A stretch of DNA of 64,000 bases from NCBI RefSeq assembly GCF_001428625.1, contig NZ_LMIE01000029.1:351558-415557 (forward strand), in the 5' to 3' direction. The stretch is from Hydrogenophaga sp. Root209 (GTDB lineage Bacteria > Pseudomonadota > Gammaproteobacteria > Burkholderiales > Burkholderiaceae_C). This document shows, one piece after another, positions 25,215 to 34,728 of this stretch (within the stretch, counting starts at the first letter, position 1; every line of letters begins with the position of its first letter). A program made the position numbers and the translations under genes. The notes under the pieces are model-generated. The model ran no database searches and was not told the origin of the DNA. It saw only the letters and a list, made by a program, of their open reading frames with translations.

Positions 25215-25235
25215 AATCGGAATCCGACCCCGATT
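25215..25235 (-). repeat. Right terminal motif of the RayT element
   Basis: On the minus strand it reads AATCGGGGTCGGATTCCGATT, matching the left-end motif in inverted orientation. It lies 38 bases upstream of the RayT start codon and seven bases from the stop of the MFS transporter gene. Confidence 0.6.
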
Positions 25236-25241
25236 ATCTGA

Positions 25242-26453
25242 CTATTCAACCCGACGGTGCCAAGCGGCCTGAAGCCGACCCGCAAGCAGCAAACCCAGCA
25301 CCGACGAGGTGCCGGTGACCCACCAAGTGGACTGCCACCCACCGGTCTGGGTGGCCACCCAGGCCACCAGTGGTGGGCCAATGAACTGTCCCATCGCCGA
25401 GAACTGCTGCATCCAGCCCACGGTGGTGGACACCGTGTCCTCACCCGGCGCCAGCACCACAGCCAGGGCGAACAAGGTGCCAGGAATCAGGCCACCCACG
25501 CCCGAGAAGGCCAGCACGGCAACGTATTGCCACAGGGGGTATCCCACCGCGGTGAACGCGATCATGGAGCCCAGCCCCATGACGCAAAAGCCTGCGGCGA
25601 GCAGCACGCCGGGGCGCACCCCCTGCGCCAGCAACCGCCCAGCGCCGATGTTGCCGGCCATGTTGATGCCGGCTGCAAGTGCGCTCAAGGCACCCACCGC
25701 CACCGCGCCGTATCCGGCTTGCGCATAGATGGTGGGCAGAAAACCGACCACAGCCAGCCATTGGCCCGAGTACAGGAAAAACGCCAGCGCCACCCACCAC
25801 GGGCCAGGCGCCGCGAGGGTTCTCTTGAGCCGCGGACCCCATTTGGCGAGGCGCGGGACTGTGTCATGCCCATCCGATTGCACGTCGACCGAGACGCAGT
25901 GCGCGAGCACCGCAGCCGCACACAACGACAACAGCGCCAGCAAGGCCCAAGCCCACCGCCACCCAACCGCCCCCATGAGTGCCGCGCCGAAAAACAGGGC
26001 CAGCGCCGTGCCCAGTGGCATGTAGGCACCCCACCAACCCAGGGCGCGTGACAGGGTGGGCGCATGGAGCACACGTTGGCGCAACAGACCCGGCGCAGGG
26101 AGCACGGCGAGGAGGAAACCCATGCCCTCCACCACGCGGGAGAGCAGCAGCACACCCGTTCCCGGTGCCACCGAACCCAGCGCACTGCCCAGCGCCAGCA
26201 ACACCAGCCCAACCAACATCACGCGCCGTGGGCCCAATCGATCCGCAGTCAAGCCCACGGCCAACCCCAGCGTCATGCCGGCCAGTTGCACCAACGACAG
26301 CAGGAAGCCCGCCTGCACCAGTGGCAAGCCCAAAGCCTCTCGCAACACGGGTATGGCCACAGGCAGCTTGCCCACGTGCAGCGCGCAAGTGACGCCCACG
26401 GCGAACACGATCGCGGCAGTTCGCCGGGAGGCGGGGTCTTCTCGGGCAGTCAT
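25242..26453 (-). CDS. MFS transporter (CynX/NimT-like)
   Basis: This is a 12-span major facilitator of 403 residues. The loop 2-3 motif is GLTADRLGPRRVMLVG (a variant of GxxxDRxGRR), and hydrophobic segments are spaced regularly through the protein. Overall composition and the N-terminal VFAVGVTCALHVGKLPVAIPVLRE resemble transporters annotated as CynX/NimT (cyanate or nitroimidazole) and generic DHA-type permeases. The substrate cannot be read from the sequence. It lies 28 bases downstream of dgt on the same strand. Confidence 0.88.
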   Translation of the reverse strand: MTAREDPASRRTAAIVFAVGVTCALHVGKLPVAIPVLREALGLPLVQAGFLLSLVQLAGMTLGLAVGLTADRLGPRRVMLVGLVLLALGSALGSVAPGTGVLLLSRVVEGMGFLLAVLPAPGLLRQRVLHAPTLSRALGWWGAYMPLGTALALFFGAALMGAVGWRWAWALLALLSLCAAAVLAHCVSVDVQSDGHDTVPRLAKWGPRLKRTLAAPGPWWVALAFFLYSGQWLAVVGFLPTIYAQAGYGAVAVGALSALAAGINMAGNIGAGRLLAQGVRPGVLLAAGFCVMGLGSMIAFTAVGYPLWQYVAVLAFSGVGGLIPGTLFALAVVLAPGEDTVSTTVGWMQQFSAMGQFIGPPLVAWVATQTGGWQSTWWVTGTSSVLGLLLAGRLQAAWHRRVE

Positions 26454-26481
26454 GAAAGCGCTCAGCTCGGCTCGGGTCAGC

Positions 26482-27666
26482 TCAAGGGAACGCCACCGTG
26501 CCGAACAGACGCTCGTGCTCTCGAATGGCGAAACGGTCGGTCATGCCGGCGATGTAGTCAGCCACGGCGCGGGCGTGATGCTGGCTGCGGCCATGCGCCT
26601 CGGGGAGTTCGTGTGGAGCGTTCATGTAGCGCTCGAACAGGTCGCTCACCACGCGGCGCGCGCGGTTGGTGGTGTCCATCACCTGGGGATGGCGGTAGAG
26701 GTTGCGCAGCAAAAAGGCCTTGAGTACCTGCGAACGATCGAGCATGGCCGGGGAAAACGCCACCAGCGTCGGCAGGCGGCGCGCCGCATCGGCGTTGTCC
26801 AGCGCGTGTTCGGCGATGCGCAGGCGGGTGTGGTCAATCACGTCGTACACCTGATTGCTGAGCATCAGTCGAATCGATTCGAACAAGAGGCGCCGGCCAG
26901 CCAATGTGGGATGGGCGTGCAGCGCTTGTTGCCGGTAGTGCTCGAACAAGGGCACTTCATCCAGTTGTTCCAGAGTCAACAAACCAGAGCGCACGCCGTC
27001 ATCGATGTCGTGCGCGTTGTAGGCGATCTCGTCGGCCAGGTTGCACAGTTGCGCCTCCAGGCTGGGCGAACCACCCTTGAGAAAGCGCGCGGCCACGCCT
27101 TGCGGTTCCTGCTGTTCCAACCGCTTCGCGTTGTTCCGTGAACAATGTTTGAGGATGCCTTCGCGGGTCTCGAAGCACAGGTTCAAACCGTCAAAGGACG
27201 GGTAGCGCTCCTCCAGTTCGTCCACCACACGCAAGCTCTGCAGGTTGTGCTCGAAGCCCCAGCCATCCACGGCATCTTCAGTGGGTGTGAGCGACTGCAT
27301 GCAGGCATTCAACGCGTCCTGGCCCGCGTGGCCGAACGGCGTATGGCCCAGGTCGTGGGCCAAGGCAATGGCCTCCACCAGATCCTCGTTGAGTTGCAAC
27401 GATCTGGCGATGCTGCGCCCGAGCTGCGCCACTTCGAGCGAGTGCGTCAGACGCGTGCGGAACAGATCACCTTCGTGATTCAGAAACACCTGGGTCTTGT
27501 AAACCAAGCGGCGAAACGCGGTGGAGTGGATCACACGATCCCGGTCACGCTGGAAAGCCGTGCGTGTGGGTGCTTCCGCCTCGGGGTATCTGCGACCACG
27601 GCTCTGCGCCGGGTCGCTGGCATACGGCGCCAGCGTCTGGACGGTTCGTTCCGGCACTCGCTCCAT
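26482..27666 (-). CDS. dgt: Deoxyguanosinetriphosphate triphosphohydrolase-like protein Dgt
   Basis: This is an HD-domain hydrolase that removes tripolyphosphate from dNTPs and so controls nucleotide pools. The 394 residues include the metal-binding H...HD...D pattern: RTRLTHSLEVAQLGRSIAR, then ALAHDLGHTPFGHAG, and the later Asp in LADEIAYNAHDIDDG. The length fits the short Dgt-like (type 2) subfamily. The start shares one base with the aroB stop (TGATG), so it is coupled to the shikimate genes as in many beta-proteobacteria. Confidence 0.95.
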   Translation of the reverse strand: MERVPERTVQTLAPYASDPAQSRGRRYPEAEAPTRTAFQRDRDRVIHSTAFRRLVYKTQVFLNHEGDLFRTRLTHSLEVAQLGRSIARSLQLNEDLVEAIALAHDLGHTPFGHAGQDALNACMQSLTPTEDAVDGWGFEHNLQSLRVVDELEERYPSFDGLNLCFETREGILKHCSRNNAKRLEQQEPQGVAARFLKGGSPSLEAQLCNLADEIAYNAHDIDDGVRSGLLTLEQLDEVPLFEHYRQQALHAHPTLAGRRLLFESIRLMLSNQVYDVIDHTRLRIAEHALDNADAARRLPTLVAFSPAMLDRSQVLKAFLLRNLYRHPQVMDTTNRARRVVSDLFERYMNAPHELPEAHGRSQHHARAVADYIAGMTDRFAIREHERLFGTVAFP

Positions 27667-28787
27667 CAGGCGCGCACACTCGCCTCGATCACCTGGGCCA
27701 CGAGCGCATCGGGCGCGGTGCGGACCACGGCATTGCCCGGACGATCGATCACAACGAACTTGATCTCACCCGCCTCCGATTTCTTGTCCACCCGCATCAG
27801 GGCGAGGTAGCGGCCGACGTTGTCATGCGCATCAATCACGGGCGCCACTGTAGGCAGACCCGCCGCCCGCACCAAACGCGTGAGGCGTTCGACAAACGCC
27901 GCATCCACCCCACCCAGTGCCTGCGAAAGGCGCGCCGCCATCACCATTCCGCAGCCCACGGCCTCGCCGTGCAGCCAGGCACCATAGCCCATGCCCGCTT
28001 CGATGGCATGACCAAAGGTGTGACCGAAGTTGAGAATGGCACGCAGACCCGCCTCGCGCTCGTCTTGCCCAACCACCCATGCCTTGATCTCACAACTGCG
28101 TTTGACCGCATGGGTGAGCGCTTCGCGGTCGCGCGCCATGAGCTGGTCGATGTGTTGCTCGATCCAGTCGAGAAACGCCATGTCGGCGATGGGGCCGTAC
28201 TTGATGATCTCAGCCAACCCGGCACTGAGCTCGCGCGCGGGCAAGGTATTGAGCGTCTCGAGGTCACACACAACGCGCTGCGGCTGATAGAAGGCCCCGA
28301 TCATGTTCTTGCCCAACGGATGGTTGATGGCCGTCTTGCCACCGACCGACGAATCAACTTGTGCCAGCAAAGTGGTGGGCACCTGCACGAAAGGCACGCC
28401 ACGCATGTAGCTTGCGGCGGCGAAGCCGGTCATGTCGCCCACCACCCCCCCGCCCAGGGCAAAGAGAACCGTCTTGCGGTCGCAGCCATGGGACAGCAGG
28501 GCATCAAAGATCAGGTTCAGCGATTCCCAGGTCTTGTGAGACTCGCCGTCGGGCAGGCTCACCGTGTGGACTTGCGCATACTGCGAAGAGAGAGCGCGCT
28601 CCAGGCGCTTTCCGTAAATCGGCGCCACCGTTTCATTGGTGATGATCATCGCACTGTGCGCTGCCGGCAGCGAGCGGTAGCTCTCCTGCGCATCGAGCAA
28701 ACCCGCGCCGATGTCAATGGCGTAGCTGCGATCGCCGAGATCGATCTCGACCTGTTGATGGAGGGAAGAGGTGGCTTGAAGCGTCAT
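27666..28787 (-). CDS. aroB: 3-dehydroquinate synthase AroB
   Basis: AroB converts DAHP to 3-dehydroquinate, the second shikimate step, using NAD and a divalent metal. The 373-residue protein has the NAD-binding [13 protein letters not shown], the conserved [16 protein letters not shown] and the metal ligands in [12 protein letters not shown] and HGEAVG. The start MTLQATSS was chosen because further upstream codons overlap the aroK end in a poor context. It sits between aroK and dgt. Confidence 0.97.
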   Translation of the reverse strand: MTLQATSSLHQQVEIDLGDRSYAIDIGAGLLDAQESYRSLPAAHSAMIITNETVAPIYGKRLERALSSQYAQVHTVSLPDGESHKTWESLNLIFDALLSHGCDRKTVLFALGGGVVGDMTGFAAASYMRGVPFVQVPTTLLAQVDSSVGGKTAINHPLGKNMIGAFYQPQRVVCDLETLNTLPARELSAGLAEIIKYGPIADMAFLDWIEQHIDQLMARDREALTHAVKRSCEIKAWVVGQDEREAGLRAILNFGHTFGHAIEAGMGYGAWLHGEAVGCGMVMAARLSQALGGVDAAFVERLTRLVRAAGLPTVAPVIDAHDNVGRYLALMRVDKKSEAGEIKFVVIDRPGNAVVRTAPDALVAQVIEASVRA

Positions 28788-28833
28788 GGCACCAAGTTTA
28801 TGCCCTGACCGGGACGAGCCCCGGCTCGACTCA

Positions 28834-29409
28834 CTAGCGAGCTTGCGAAGAGCCGGTTGAATCGCCAGATCCGGGCACGTCGGGCGAGACCACGCCGCCA
28901 AGTTCCAGCTGCATCAGGATCATGTTGACCAACATGGCTACGGAAGGCCGTCCGGTTTCTATCACGAAGTGGGCGGTCTGGCGGTACAGCGGGTCCCGCA
29001 CGGCGTACAGATCTTTCAGCCGCTGCTGAGGGTCGGCCACCTGCAGCAAAGGTCGATTGCGGTCGTGCCTCAGGCGGCGAAACACTTCTTCGGGTGTGGA
29101 GCGCAGGTACACCACGGAACCGCGCTGATGCAGCCGCTCCCGGTTTTCGGAACGCAGCACGGAGCCACCACCAGTGGACACCACGCAGGTGGGCCCAGCA
29201 GTCAGTTCATCGATCACGGACGCTTCAATATCTCGAAAGCGCTCCTCGCCCTCACGCTCGAAGAACTCTCGAATCGAACAACCCAATCGTTGTTCGATCA
29301 CATGATCCGAGTCAAAGAAAGGGAGCGAGACGCGGCGAGCCAACTGCCGGCCGACCGTCGACTTGCCCGAACCAGGCAAGCCGATCAAGAAACAGGAGGT
29401 GGCACTCAA
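28834..29409 (-). CDS. aroK: Shikimate kinase AroK
   Basis: AroK phosphorylates shikimate. The P-loop [15 protein letters not shown] is at residues 10-24, the shikimate-binding FFDSDHVIE and GGGSV follow, and the lid holds RHDRNRPLL. The 191 residues include a short Gly/Ser-rich tail. The start codon appears to be TTG, overlapping the pilQ stop as TTGA; no ATG lies between it and the P-loop, so this noncanonical start is the only reasonable one. The pilMNOPQ-aroK-aroB order is classical for proteobacteria. Confidence 0.94.
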   Translation of the reverse strand: MSATSCFLIGLPGSGKSTVGRQLARRVSLPFFDSDHVIEQRLGCSIREFFEREGEERFRDIEASVIDELTAGPTCVVSTGGGSVLRSENRERLHQRGSVVYLRSTPEEVFRRLRHDRNRPLLQVADPQQRLKDLYAVRDPLYRQTAHFVIETGRPSVAMLVNMILMQLELGGVVSPDVPGSGDSTGSSQAR

Positions 29410-31538
29410 TTGATGGCAGATCGACCCAGCACGCGTGGGGTGATGAAGATGAGCAACTCCGATTTGTTGTTGGTCCGTTCACGCGACTTGAACAAATTGC
29501 CCACGCCAGGCAGATCCCCGAGAAGTGGGACCTTGTTCACGGTGTCGCGTTGCGTTTGCTCGAAAATGCCACCGATCACGACAGTTCCGCCATTTTCGAC
29601 CAGCACCTGGGTCTGCACGTGCTTGGTGTTGATGGCCACACCATCGGGTGTGTCCACACCCCTGCTGTCCTTGTTGATGTCCAGATCCAGAATGATGTTG
29701 CCCTCGGGCGTGATTTGAGGCGTCACCTCAAGCTTCAGATTGGCCTTGCGGAACGCGATGGCCGTCGCACCGCTGGACGTCGCCGTCTGGTATGGGAACT
29801 CCGTGCCTTGCTCGATCAAGGCCTTGACGCCATCAGCGGTCACGACTCGTGGACTGGCCACGATGCGACCCTTGGAATCCGATTCCAGCGCAGAGATCTC
29901 AAGACTCAAGAAGCGCGACGCGTTGGGACTGAAGAGCGACAGCGCATAGGAGGCTGCCAAGGCCGTACCCGGGTTGGCCGGCAAACTCACGAACGGCTGC
30001 GATGTTGTTGTTGGTCCCGTTGAGACGGCTCCATACGTGGAACCAAAGTTGCCCTGCACTTGATTCCCGTTGATGGAGCCCGCACCGAAGCCGCGCACCC
30101 CACCGCCCAACCTGACACCCAGCGATTTACCGAAGGTGTCGTCAGCCTCAACGATGCGGGCCTCAATGATCACCTGGCGAATCGGAATGTCCAACTTGGC
30201 GATCAAATCTTGAACTTGCTGCAGTTTGGACGGAATGTCAGTGACGAACAACTGGTTGGTCCGCGGCTCGGAAATGACACTACCGCGCTCGGACAGAATG
30301 CGAGCGTTGCTGCCGCCTGCTGCGCCACCACCACCACCACCGCTGCCGGTTGCGGTCAGCTGCGTCGCAATGTCGACCGCCTTGGCGTAATTCATCTGGA
30401 AGCCCTGCGTGCGCAACGCCTCCAGGCTCTCCGTCGAGGCCCTTGCTTCAAGGTCCTGCTTCTCTCGCGCAGCAATCTCGTCTTTCGGCGCAATCCACAG
30501 CACGTTGCCCGACTTTCGCATGCCCAAGCCTTTGGCTTGAAGAATGATGTCCAAGGCTTGATCCCAAGGAACGTCCTTGAGCCGCAATGTCACCGAGCCG
30601 GTCACGGAATCCGAGGTCACCACGTTGAAGTTGGTGAAGTCGGCGATCACCTGCAGCAATGAGCGAACTTCAATGTTCTGGAAGTTCAACGAGAGCTTCT
30701 CACCGTTGTAGCCAGGACCTTGCGTCAGCTTGCTGGAATCGATCTTCTCCTCGCGAATTTCCAGGACGAACTGGTTGTCGCTCTGGTAGGCCGAATGCTC
30801 CCAGTTGCCAGTGGGCGTCACCACCATGCGCACGCGGTCACCAGTTTGCGAAGTTGTAACGCTCTGCACGGGGGTGCCGAAGTCACTCACATCCAGCCGA
30901 CGGCGCAAACCCTCGGGCAAGGAGGTCTTCAGAAACTCCACCACCAGGTTTTGCCCTTGCTGACGAATGTCAACACCGACCTGATTGTTGGCCAACTCCA
31001 CCACCACGCGCCCAGCGTTGCCCACGCCACGCCGGAAGTCGATGTCGCGAAGCGACGACACATCGCGATTGCGGTTCTCTGCAAAAGAAGAAGGGGGCGC
31101 CGTCACAGCCGTCACAGCCTCGGAACGCTGCAACACGACCAGAAGGGAGTTACCTTCAATCTTGGTTTCGTATGAAGCCGTCTGCTTCAAATTGATCACC
31201 ACACGGGTTCTGTCGCCGGCCTGCACCACATTCGCCGAGCGCAGATTGCCTTCGTTGATTTCGACGGTGCTGCGGCCAATGGCGTTGGCAACACCAGGAA
31301 AATCCAGCGCAATGCGGGCGGGAGACTGAATGGTGAACCCGGTTGGCACCGCCGTGAGCGGCTGGGTGGTGTTGATGCGAATGACCTCTATCCCGCCCTG
31401 CACGCCTCCCGTCAGCGACTGGATGGCGTTTTGAGCCTGCGCCCAGACGGAGGTGAGTGCCATGCAGGCAAAGACTGCACCCTTGACCACGCCCCATTGC
31501 ACGGCTGAGACCACGGGAGCCTTGTTTGACTTGTTCAT
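29406..31538 (-). CDS. pilQ: Type IV pilus secretin PilQ
   Basis: PilQ forms the outer-membrane channel through which type IV pili extend. The 710-residue precursor has a signal peptide ending near SVWAQAQ, two AMIN domains (about 45-260) for peptidoglycan attachment, an STN/secretin N0-N1 region (LSLNFQNIEVRSLLQVIADF), and the C-terminal secretin domain with VPLLGDLPGVGNLFKS and LLIFITPRVL. A polyglycine stretch around residue 400, encoded by a short GGT repeat, lies in the N1-secretin linker. It ends the pilMNOPQ operon and couples to aroK. Confidence 0.97.
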   Translation of the reverse strand: MNKSNKAPVVSAVQWGVVKGAVFACMALTSVWAQAQNAIQSLTGGVQGGIEVIRINTTQPLTAVPTGFTIQSPARIALDFPGVANAIGRSTVEINEGNLRSANVVQAGDRTRVVINLKQTASYETKIEGNSLLVVLQRSEAVTAVTAPPSSFAENRNRDVSSLRDIDFRRGVGNAGRVVVELANNQVGVDIRQQGQNLVVEFLKTSLPEGLRRRLDVSDFGTPVQSVTTSQTGDRVRMVVTPTGNWEHSAYQSDNQFVLEIREEKIDSSKLTQGPGYNGEKLSLNFQNIEVRSLLQVIADFTNFNVVTSDSVTGSVTLRLKDVPWDQALDIILQAKGLGMRKSGNVLWIAPKDEIAAREKQDLEARASTESLEALRTQGFQMNYAKAVDIATQLTATGSGGGGGGAAGGSNARILSERGSVISEPRTNQLFVTDIPSKLQQVQDLIAKLDIPIRQVIIEARIVEADDTFGKSLGVRLGGGVRGFGAGSINGNQVQGNFGSTYGAVSTGPTTTSQPFVSLPANPGTALAASYALSLFSPNASRFLSLEISALESDSKGRIVASPRVVTADGVKALIEQGTEFPYQTATSSGATAIAFRKANLKLEVTPQITPEGNIILDLDINKDSRGVDTPDGVAINTKHVQTQVLVENGGTVVIGGIFEQTQRDTVNKVPLLGDLPGVGNLFKSRERTNNKSELLIFITPRVLGRSAIN

Positions 31539-32089
31539 TTAGAAGCTTCCTCTTGTAACTGCAGCGCTGCGGGGCGCTCCGTCCATTCGCCGCCGGAATC
31601 CTGCACAACCTCGCGCATGACCACTTCTGTCTCCGAGATCCGGGTCACGCGTCCATAGTTCTGACCCAGGTAGTTGCCTGGACGCACTTGGTACAGCAAG
31701 TTATCCACCTTGACGAGCGCAACCAGTTGCCCATCTCGATTCAAGCTGCCAACCATGGACATGGTGTCCAGTGGATAGGCCTCAAGCGGCTGCTTGCGCC
31801 GGTTGAGTTCGGGTTCGATCAAGGCCGCGTTGACCACCGGAGTGGATTGGCTTCCGCGCAGCACACTGGTGAGCTTTTCAATGCTGAAAGGCGGTGTCAG
31901 CCGTTCCCCTGCATAGGCTTGCGGTTCAAACTTTGTGGGCGCGGGTATGGGCTTGACTGATGGCCTTATGCTGTTGCGCTCACTCTGCATCCAGGCCTGC
32001 AATTCGTCTTGTCCAGAAGAGGTGCAGGCTGACATCAGCAGCGCAACTGCAAGGACAGCAAGGCGATTCAAATAAGTCGAGGAAGTCAC
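31535..32089 (-). CDS. pilP: Type IV pilus assembly lipoprotein PilP
   Basis: PilP is an inner-membrane lipoprotein linking the PilMNO alignment complex to PilQ. The lipobox is MSAC (Cys22). The mature protein has the Pro-rich linker and the beta-domain with YPLDTMSMVGSL, LVALVKVDNLLYQVRPGNYL and GRVTRISETEV. Length is 184 residues. It overlaps pilQ and pilO by four bases each. Confidence 0.95.
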   Translation of the reverse strand: MTSSTYLNRLAVLAVALLMSACTSSGQDELQAWMQSERNSIRPSVKPIPAPTKFEPQAYAGERLTPPFSIEKLTSVLRGSQSTPVVNAALIEPELNRRKQPLEAYPLDTMSMVGSLNRDGQLVALVKVDNLLYQVRPGNYLGQNYGRVTRISETEVVMREVVQDSGGEWTERPAALQLQEEASK

Positions 32090-32757
32090 TTCTTGGCTCC
32101 CTGTGCTTTTTGTTGAAGAGCAATTTCGTCCTGATCCAGGTACCGGAAGGTCTTGGCGATACAGTCCATCGTCAGAACGCCTTCGCGATTGGCAACCGGC
32201 GTCAGTGACAGGTTGTTCAGCGTCACGATGCGGGAAAGGTTCGCGATGTCAGCAGCGAAGAGTCCGATGTCATGGTAAGTACCCGTCACCCGTACCGAGA
32301 TCGGCAATTCAGCGTAGTACTCCTTCACGCTGACCGCGCCTGGGCGGAACAACTCAAACTGCAAGCTGCGACCCAAGCCCGCCTGGTTGATATCTGACAA
32401 CAGGGCATCCATCTCGGCCTTGCTGGGCAGTTGCTTTTCAAGCTGCGTGACGTACTGCTGCACCTGTTCCAGTTGCTTGCGCAATGCATCCAGGTTGACC
32501 GCTTGCACGGCCTTCTTCTTGTAGTCTTCGCGAAGCTGCTGCTCACGGGCCTTCTCGGCGATCAACTCCTCGTCGGAGTCTTTCAACCAGGCAAACCACA
32601 AGCCGGCAATGACCGCCACACACACCGCCACAAACAACAGATTGCGCGGCAGGCCGGGCCACTGCGAAGGGTCGTTGGGATCGAGCCCGGTGAACTGGCT
32701 TTTGAGTTTTTCCTGGACTCCTTTGAAGTCCACGTTGATGCTGGGCGATTTGGCCAT
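32086..32757 (-). CDS. pilO: Type IV pilus assembly protein PilO
   Basis: PilO is a bitopic inner-membrane protein that pairs with PilN. It has a short cytoplasmic N-terminus, a membrane helix at about residues 38-60, a coiled coil (about 65-115, rich in Glu/Lys/Gln), and a ferredoxin-like periplasmic domain containing FRPGAVSVKEYYAELPISV. The length of 223 residues is normal. It follows pilN by 15 bases. Confidence 0.95.
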   Translation of the reverse strand: MAKSPSINVDFKGVQEKLKSQFTGLDPNDPSQWPGLPRNLLFVAVCVAVIAGLWFAWLKDSDEELIAEKAREQQLREDYKKKAVQAVNLDALRKQLEQVQQYVTQLEKQLPSKAEMDALLSDINQAGLGRSLQFELFRPGAVSVKEYYAELPISVRVTGTYHDIGLFAADIANLSRIVTLNNLSLTPVANREGVLTMDCIAKTFRYLDQDEIALQQKAQGAKK

Positions 32758-32772
32758 GATGCGTTGCCTGTG

Positions 32773-33384
32773 TCAGACCTTGCCCGGGGCGGCAGGTGCG
32801 CCGGCGGGAGCGGTCCCTGCTTCGGCAGAGGGGCGTTTGAGTGAAGCGCGGATGGAGAAGTTGAATACCCGCCTCTGTTGTGCAGCCAAAGCAACGCTGG
32901 AAGACACAATCTCGATCAATTCGGGGCGCACCAGCCATTGGCTGTTGTTGGCCAGATTGCGCAGCAGGTCGGACACCCGCTCCTGGGACTGGGCCACGCC
33001 AGTGAGCAAGACACTTTGGTTCTCATGCTTCATGGACTTGAGGTAAACGCCGTCAGGCAACTGGGTTACCAACTCGTCCAGCAGATGCACCGGTGTGTTG
33101 CGGTCGCCCTGCAGGTCCTCAACCGCGGTTTGCCTGGCCCGCAGGGATGCAATTTCCTTTTGCAGGCTTGCGATGTCCTTGATTTCGGCATCCAGGCGGG
33201 TTATTTCTGCCTGCAGGAAGGCGTTGCGATCCTGCTGCGAGGCAATCTGCCCTTGATACCAGGTGAACACAGCGCCACAAACTACGCCGCCCAACAACGC
33301 GGACAGACCCAACTGAGTAAAAAACTGATCCTTTTGCCGCTTGCGCGCCGCCTCTCGATGGGGCAGCAGGTTGATCAAGATCAT
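32773..33384 (-). CDS. pilN: Type IV pilus assembly protein PilN
   Basis: PilN links cytoplasmic PilM to periplasmic PilO. The N-terminal INLLPHREAARKRQK motif, which binds PilM, is followed by a membrane helix (about 25-45), a coiled coil and a periplasmic domain with VYLKSMKHENQSVLLTGVAQ. The length of 203 residues is normal. It overlaps pilM by four bases. A short Ala/Pro-rich tail ends the protein. Confidence 0.95.
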   Translation of the reverse strand: MILINLLPHREAARKRQKDQFFTQLGLSALLGGVVCGAVFTWYQGQIASQQDRNAFLQAEITRLDAEIKDIASLQKEIASLRARQTAVEDLQGDRNTPVHLLDELVTQLPDGVYLKSMKHENQSVLLTGVAQSQERVSDLLRNLANNSQWLVRPELIEIVSSSVALAAQQRRVFNFSIRASLKRPSAEAGTAPAGAPAAPGKV

Positions 33385-34460
33385 TGGTAGAACCTCCGCA
33401 AGGCCAACCCGGTTGACGTCAAGTACGAAGGCGCTTCGCGCGAGATCTTGCGAGCCTGTATGGAGGGCGCCATTTCCATGGCATCGAAGGGATTGATGAC
33501 CATGCAGGCAAACGAAGTCTGGTGGGTCACCGCCTCCGTCAGCCCAGGCAACGCTGCACTGCCGCCCGCCAGCAGGATGTGGTCCACTTTGTTGTAGGGC
33601 GTGCTGGTGAAGAAGAACTGCAGTGCCCGGCCAACCTCTTGCGCCATGCTTTCAATGAAAGGATCCAGGACCGCCGCACGGTAATCATCCGGCAAATCAC
33701 CGGAACGCTTCTTGGCCTCGGCCTCGTCAGCGGAGAAGCCGTACTGGCGAACAATCAACTGCGTCAACTGTGCGCCACCAAAGGCCTGATCCCGCTCATA
33801 CAAAACATCGTCGTTGCGCATGACCTGCATGCTGGTCGTCAGGGCGCCCACCTCAAACAGCGCCACCAAAGAATCTATACCTTGGTTGGGCAACGTCTCG
33901 ATGACCCTTCCTGCAGCCATGCGGGAGGCGTAGGACTCAACGTCCATGACCACCGGCTTGAGCCCGGCCGCTTCGGCCAAGCCCTGACGGTCCGAAACTT
34001 TTTCCTTGCGCGACGCAGCAATCAGGACCTCGACGTCGCCCACTGAATTGGCACTGGGCCCGATGACACAGAAGTCCAGGCTCACTTCGTCGAGTGAAAA
34101 GGGAATGTACTGATTGGCTTCAGATTCAACCTGCGCCTCAAGCTCCTTGTCGGACAACCCTCCAGGCAGGATGATCTTTTTGGTGATCACCGCGGACGCA
34201 GGCAGCGCCAAGGCCACGTTTTTCGTCTTGCTGCCACTCTTGCGGACCACTCGCCGAACGGCTTCAGCCACCTCGTCAAACTTTTCGATGTTGCCATCGG
34301 TGATCCAGCCACGTTCGAGCGGCTCCATGGCACAACGCTCCAGCACCAGATCACCAGATCGGTTGCGGGACAGTTCAACCAGTTTGACGCTCGACGAGCT
34401 CACGTCAATGCCCAACATGGGCGCCGGTTCCCGGCTGAATAACGACCCCAATGAGATCAA
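33381..34460 (-). CDS. pilM: Type IV pilus assembly ATPase-like protein PilM
   Basis: PilM is the cytoplasmic actin-like component of the pilus alignment complex. The 359-residue protein shows actin/FtsA-fold phosphate and adenosine motifs: LGIDVSSSSVKLVEL at the start, DSLVALFEVGALTTSMQV in the middle, and HILLAGGSAALPGL near the C-terminus. It is the first gene of pilMNOPQ and is divergent from the PBP1A gene, the usual arrangement. Confidence 0.95.
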   Translation of the reverse strand: MISLGSLFSREPAPMLGIDVSSSSVKLVELSRNRSGDLVLERCAMEPLERGWITDGNIEKFDEVAEAVRRVVRKSGSKTKNVALALPASAVITKKIILPGGLSDKELEAQVESEANQYIPFSLDEVSLDFCVIGPSANSVGDVEVLIAASRKEKVSDRQGLAEAAGLKPVVMDVESYASRMAAGRVIETLPNQGIDSLVALFEVGALTTSMQVMRNDDVLYERDQAFGGAQLTQLIVRQYGFSADEAEAKKRSGDLPDDYRAAVLDPFIESMAQEVGRALQFFFTSTPYNKVDHILLAGGSAALPGLTEAVTHQTSFACMVINPFDAMEMAPSIQARKISREAPSYLTSTGLALRRFYQ

Positions 34461-34515
34461 GGTGACCCCCAGATATGATGACGCCAGAGGGCATCAGACT
34501 TAAGACTTCACTTGA

Positions 34516-34544
34516 ATGCTAGCAGCAAGCCCTTTGTCCAGCAA
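34516..34544 (-). promoter_or_regulatory. Candidate sigma-70 promoter for pilMNOPQ
   Basis: On the minus strand, TTGCTG (34539-34544) and TAGCAT (34516-34521) are separated by 17 bases and lie 56 bases before the pilM start. Both hexamers deviate from consensus, so this is only a plausible match. Confidence 0.4.
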
Positions 34545-34696
34545 AGAAATTTTGCTTTTGCGACAAATCGAAACGTTGTCAAAATCCTACGTATTGAAGC
34601 TGGGTCGCCGACCCTGTCATCAACCTTTGGTCAGCGAAATGCACAACAACTCACAATATGCCGACAACGCTGGCTCAGGCCGCTTCGCGCCATTTT

Positions 34697-34702
34697 TATA
34701 AT
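34697..34702 (+). promoter_or_regulatory. Candidate -10 box for the PBP1A gene
   Basis: A perfect TATAAT preceded by a T run lies 27 bases before the chosen ATG. No good -35 hexamer is seen 16-18 bases upstream, so the promoter is only a candidate. Confidence 0.45.
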
Positions 34703-34728
34703 CAGGGTTTGAGGCCTTGATCGACTGC

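Larger units (their letters stand above)
24376..25235. mobile_element. RayT-type element with inverted terminal motifs
   Basis: The RayT gene is bracketed by two inverted copies of a roughly 20-base motif (AATGGGGTCAGATTCTAATT on the left, AATCGGGGTCGGATTCCGATT on the right when read from the other strand). A related GGGGACATGTTT motif lies inside the left end near 24426. The unit is about 860 bases, begins 87 bases upstream of gltB and ends seven bases beyond the stop of the MFS gene. I saw no target-site duplication. RayT-linked REP elements are usually domesticated, so calling it mobile is inference. Confidence 0.55.
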
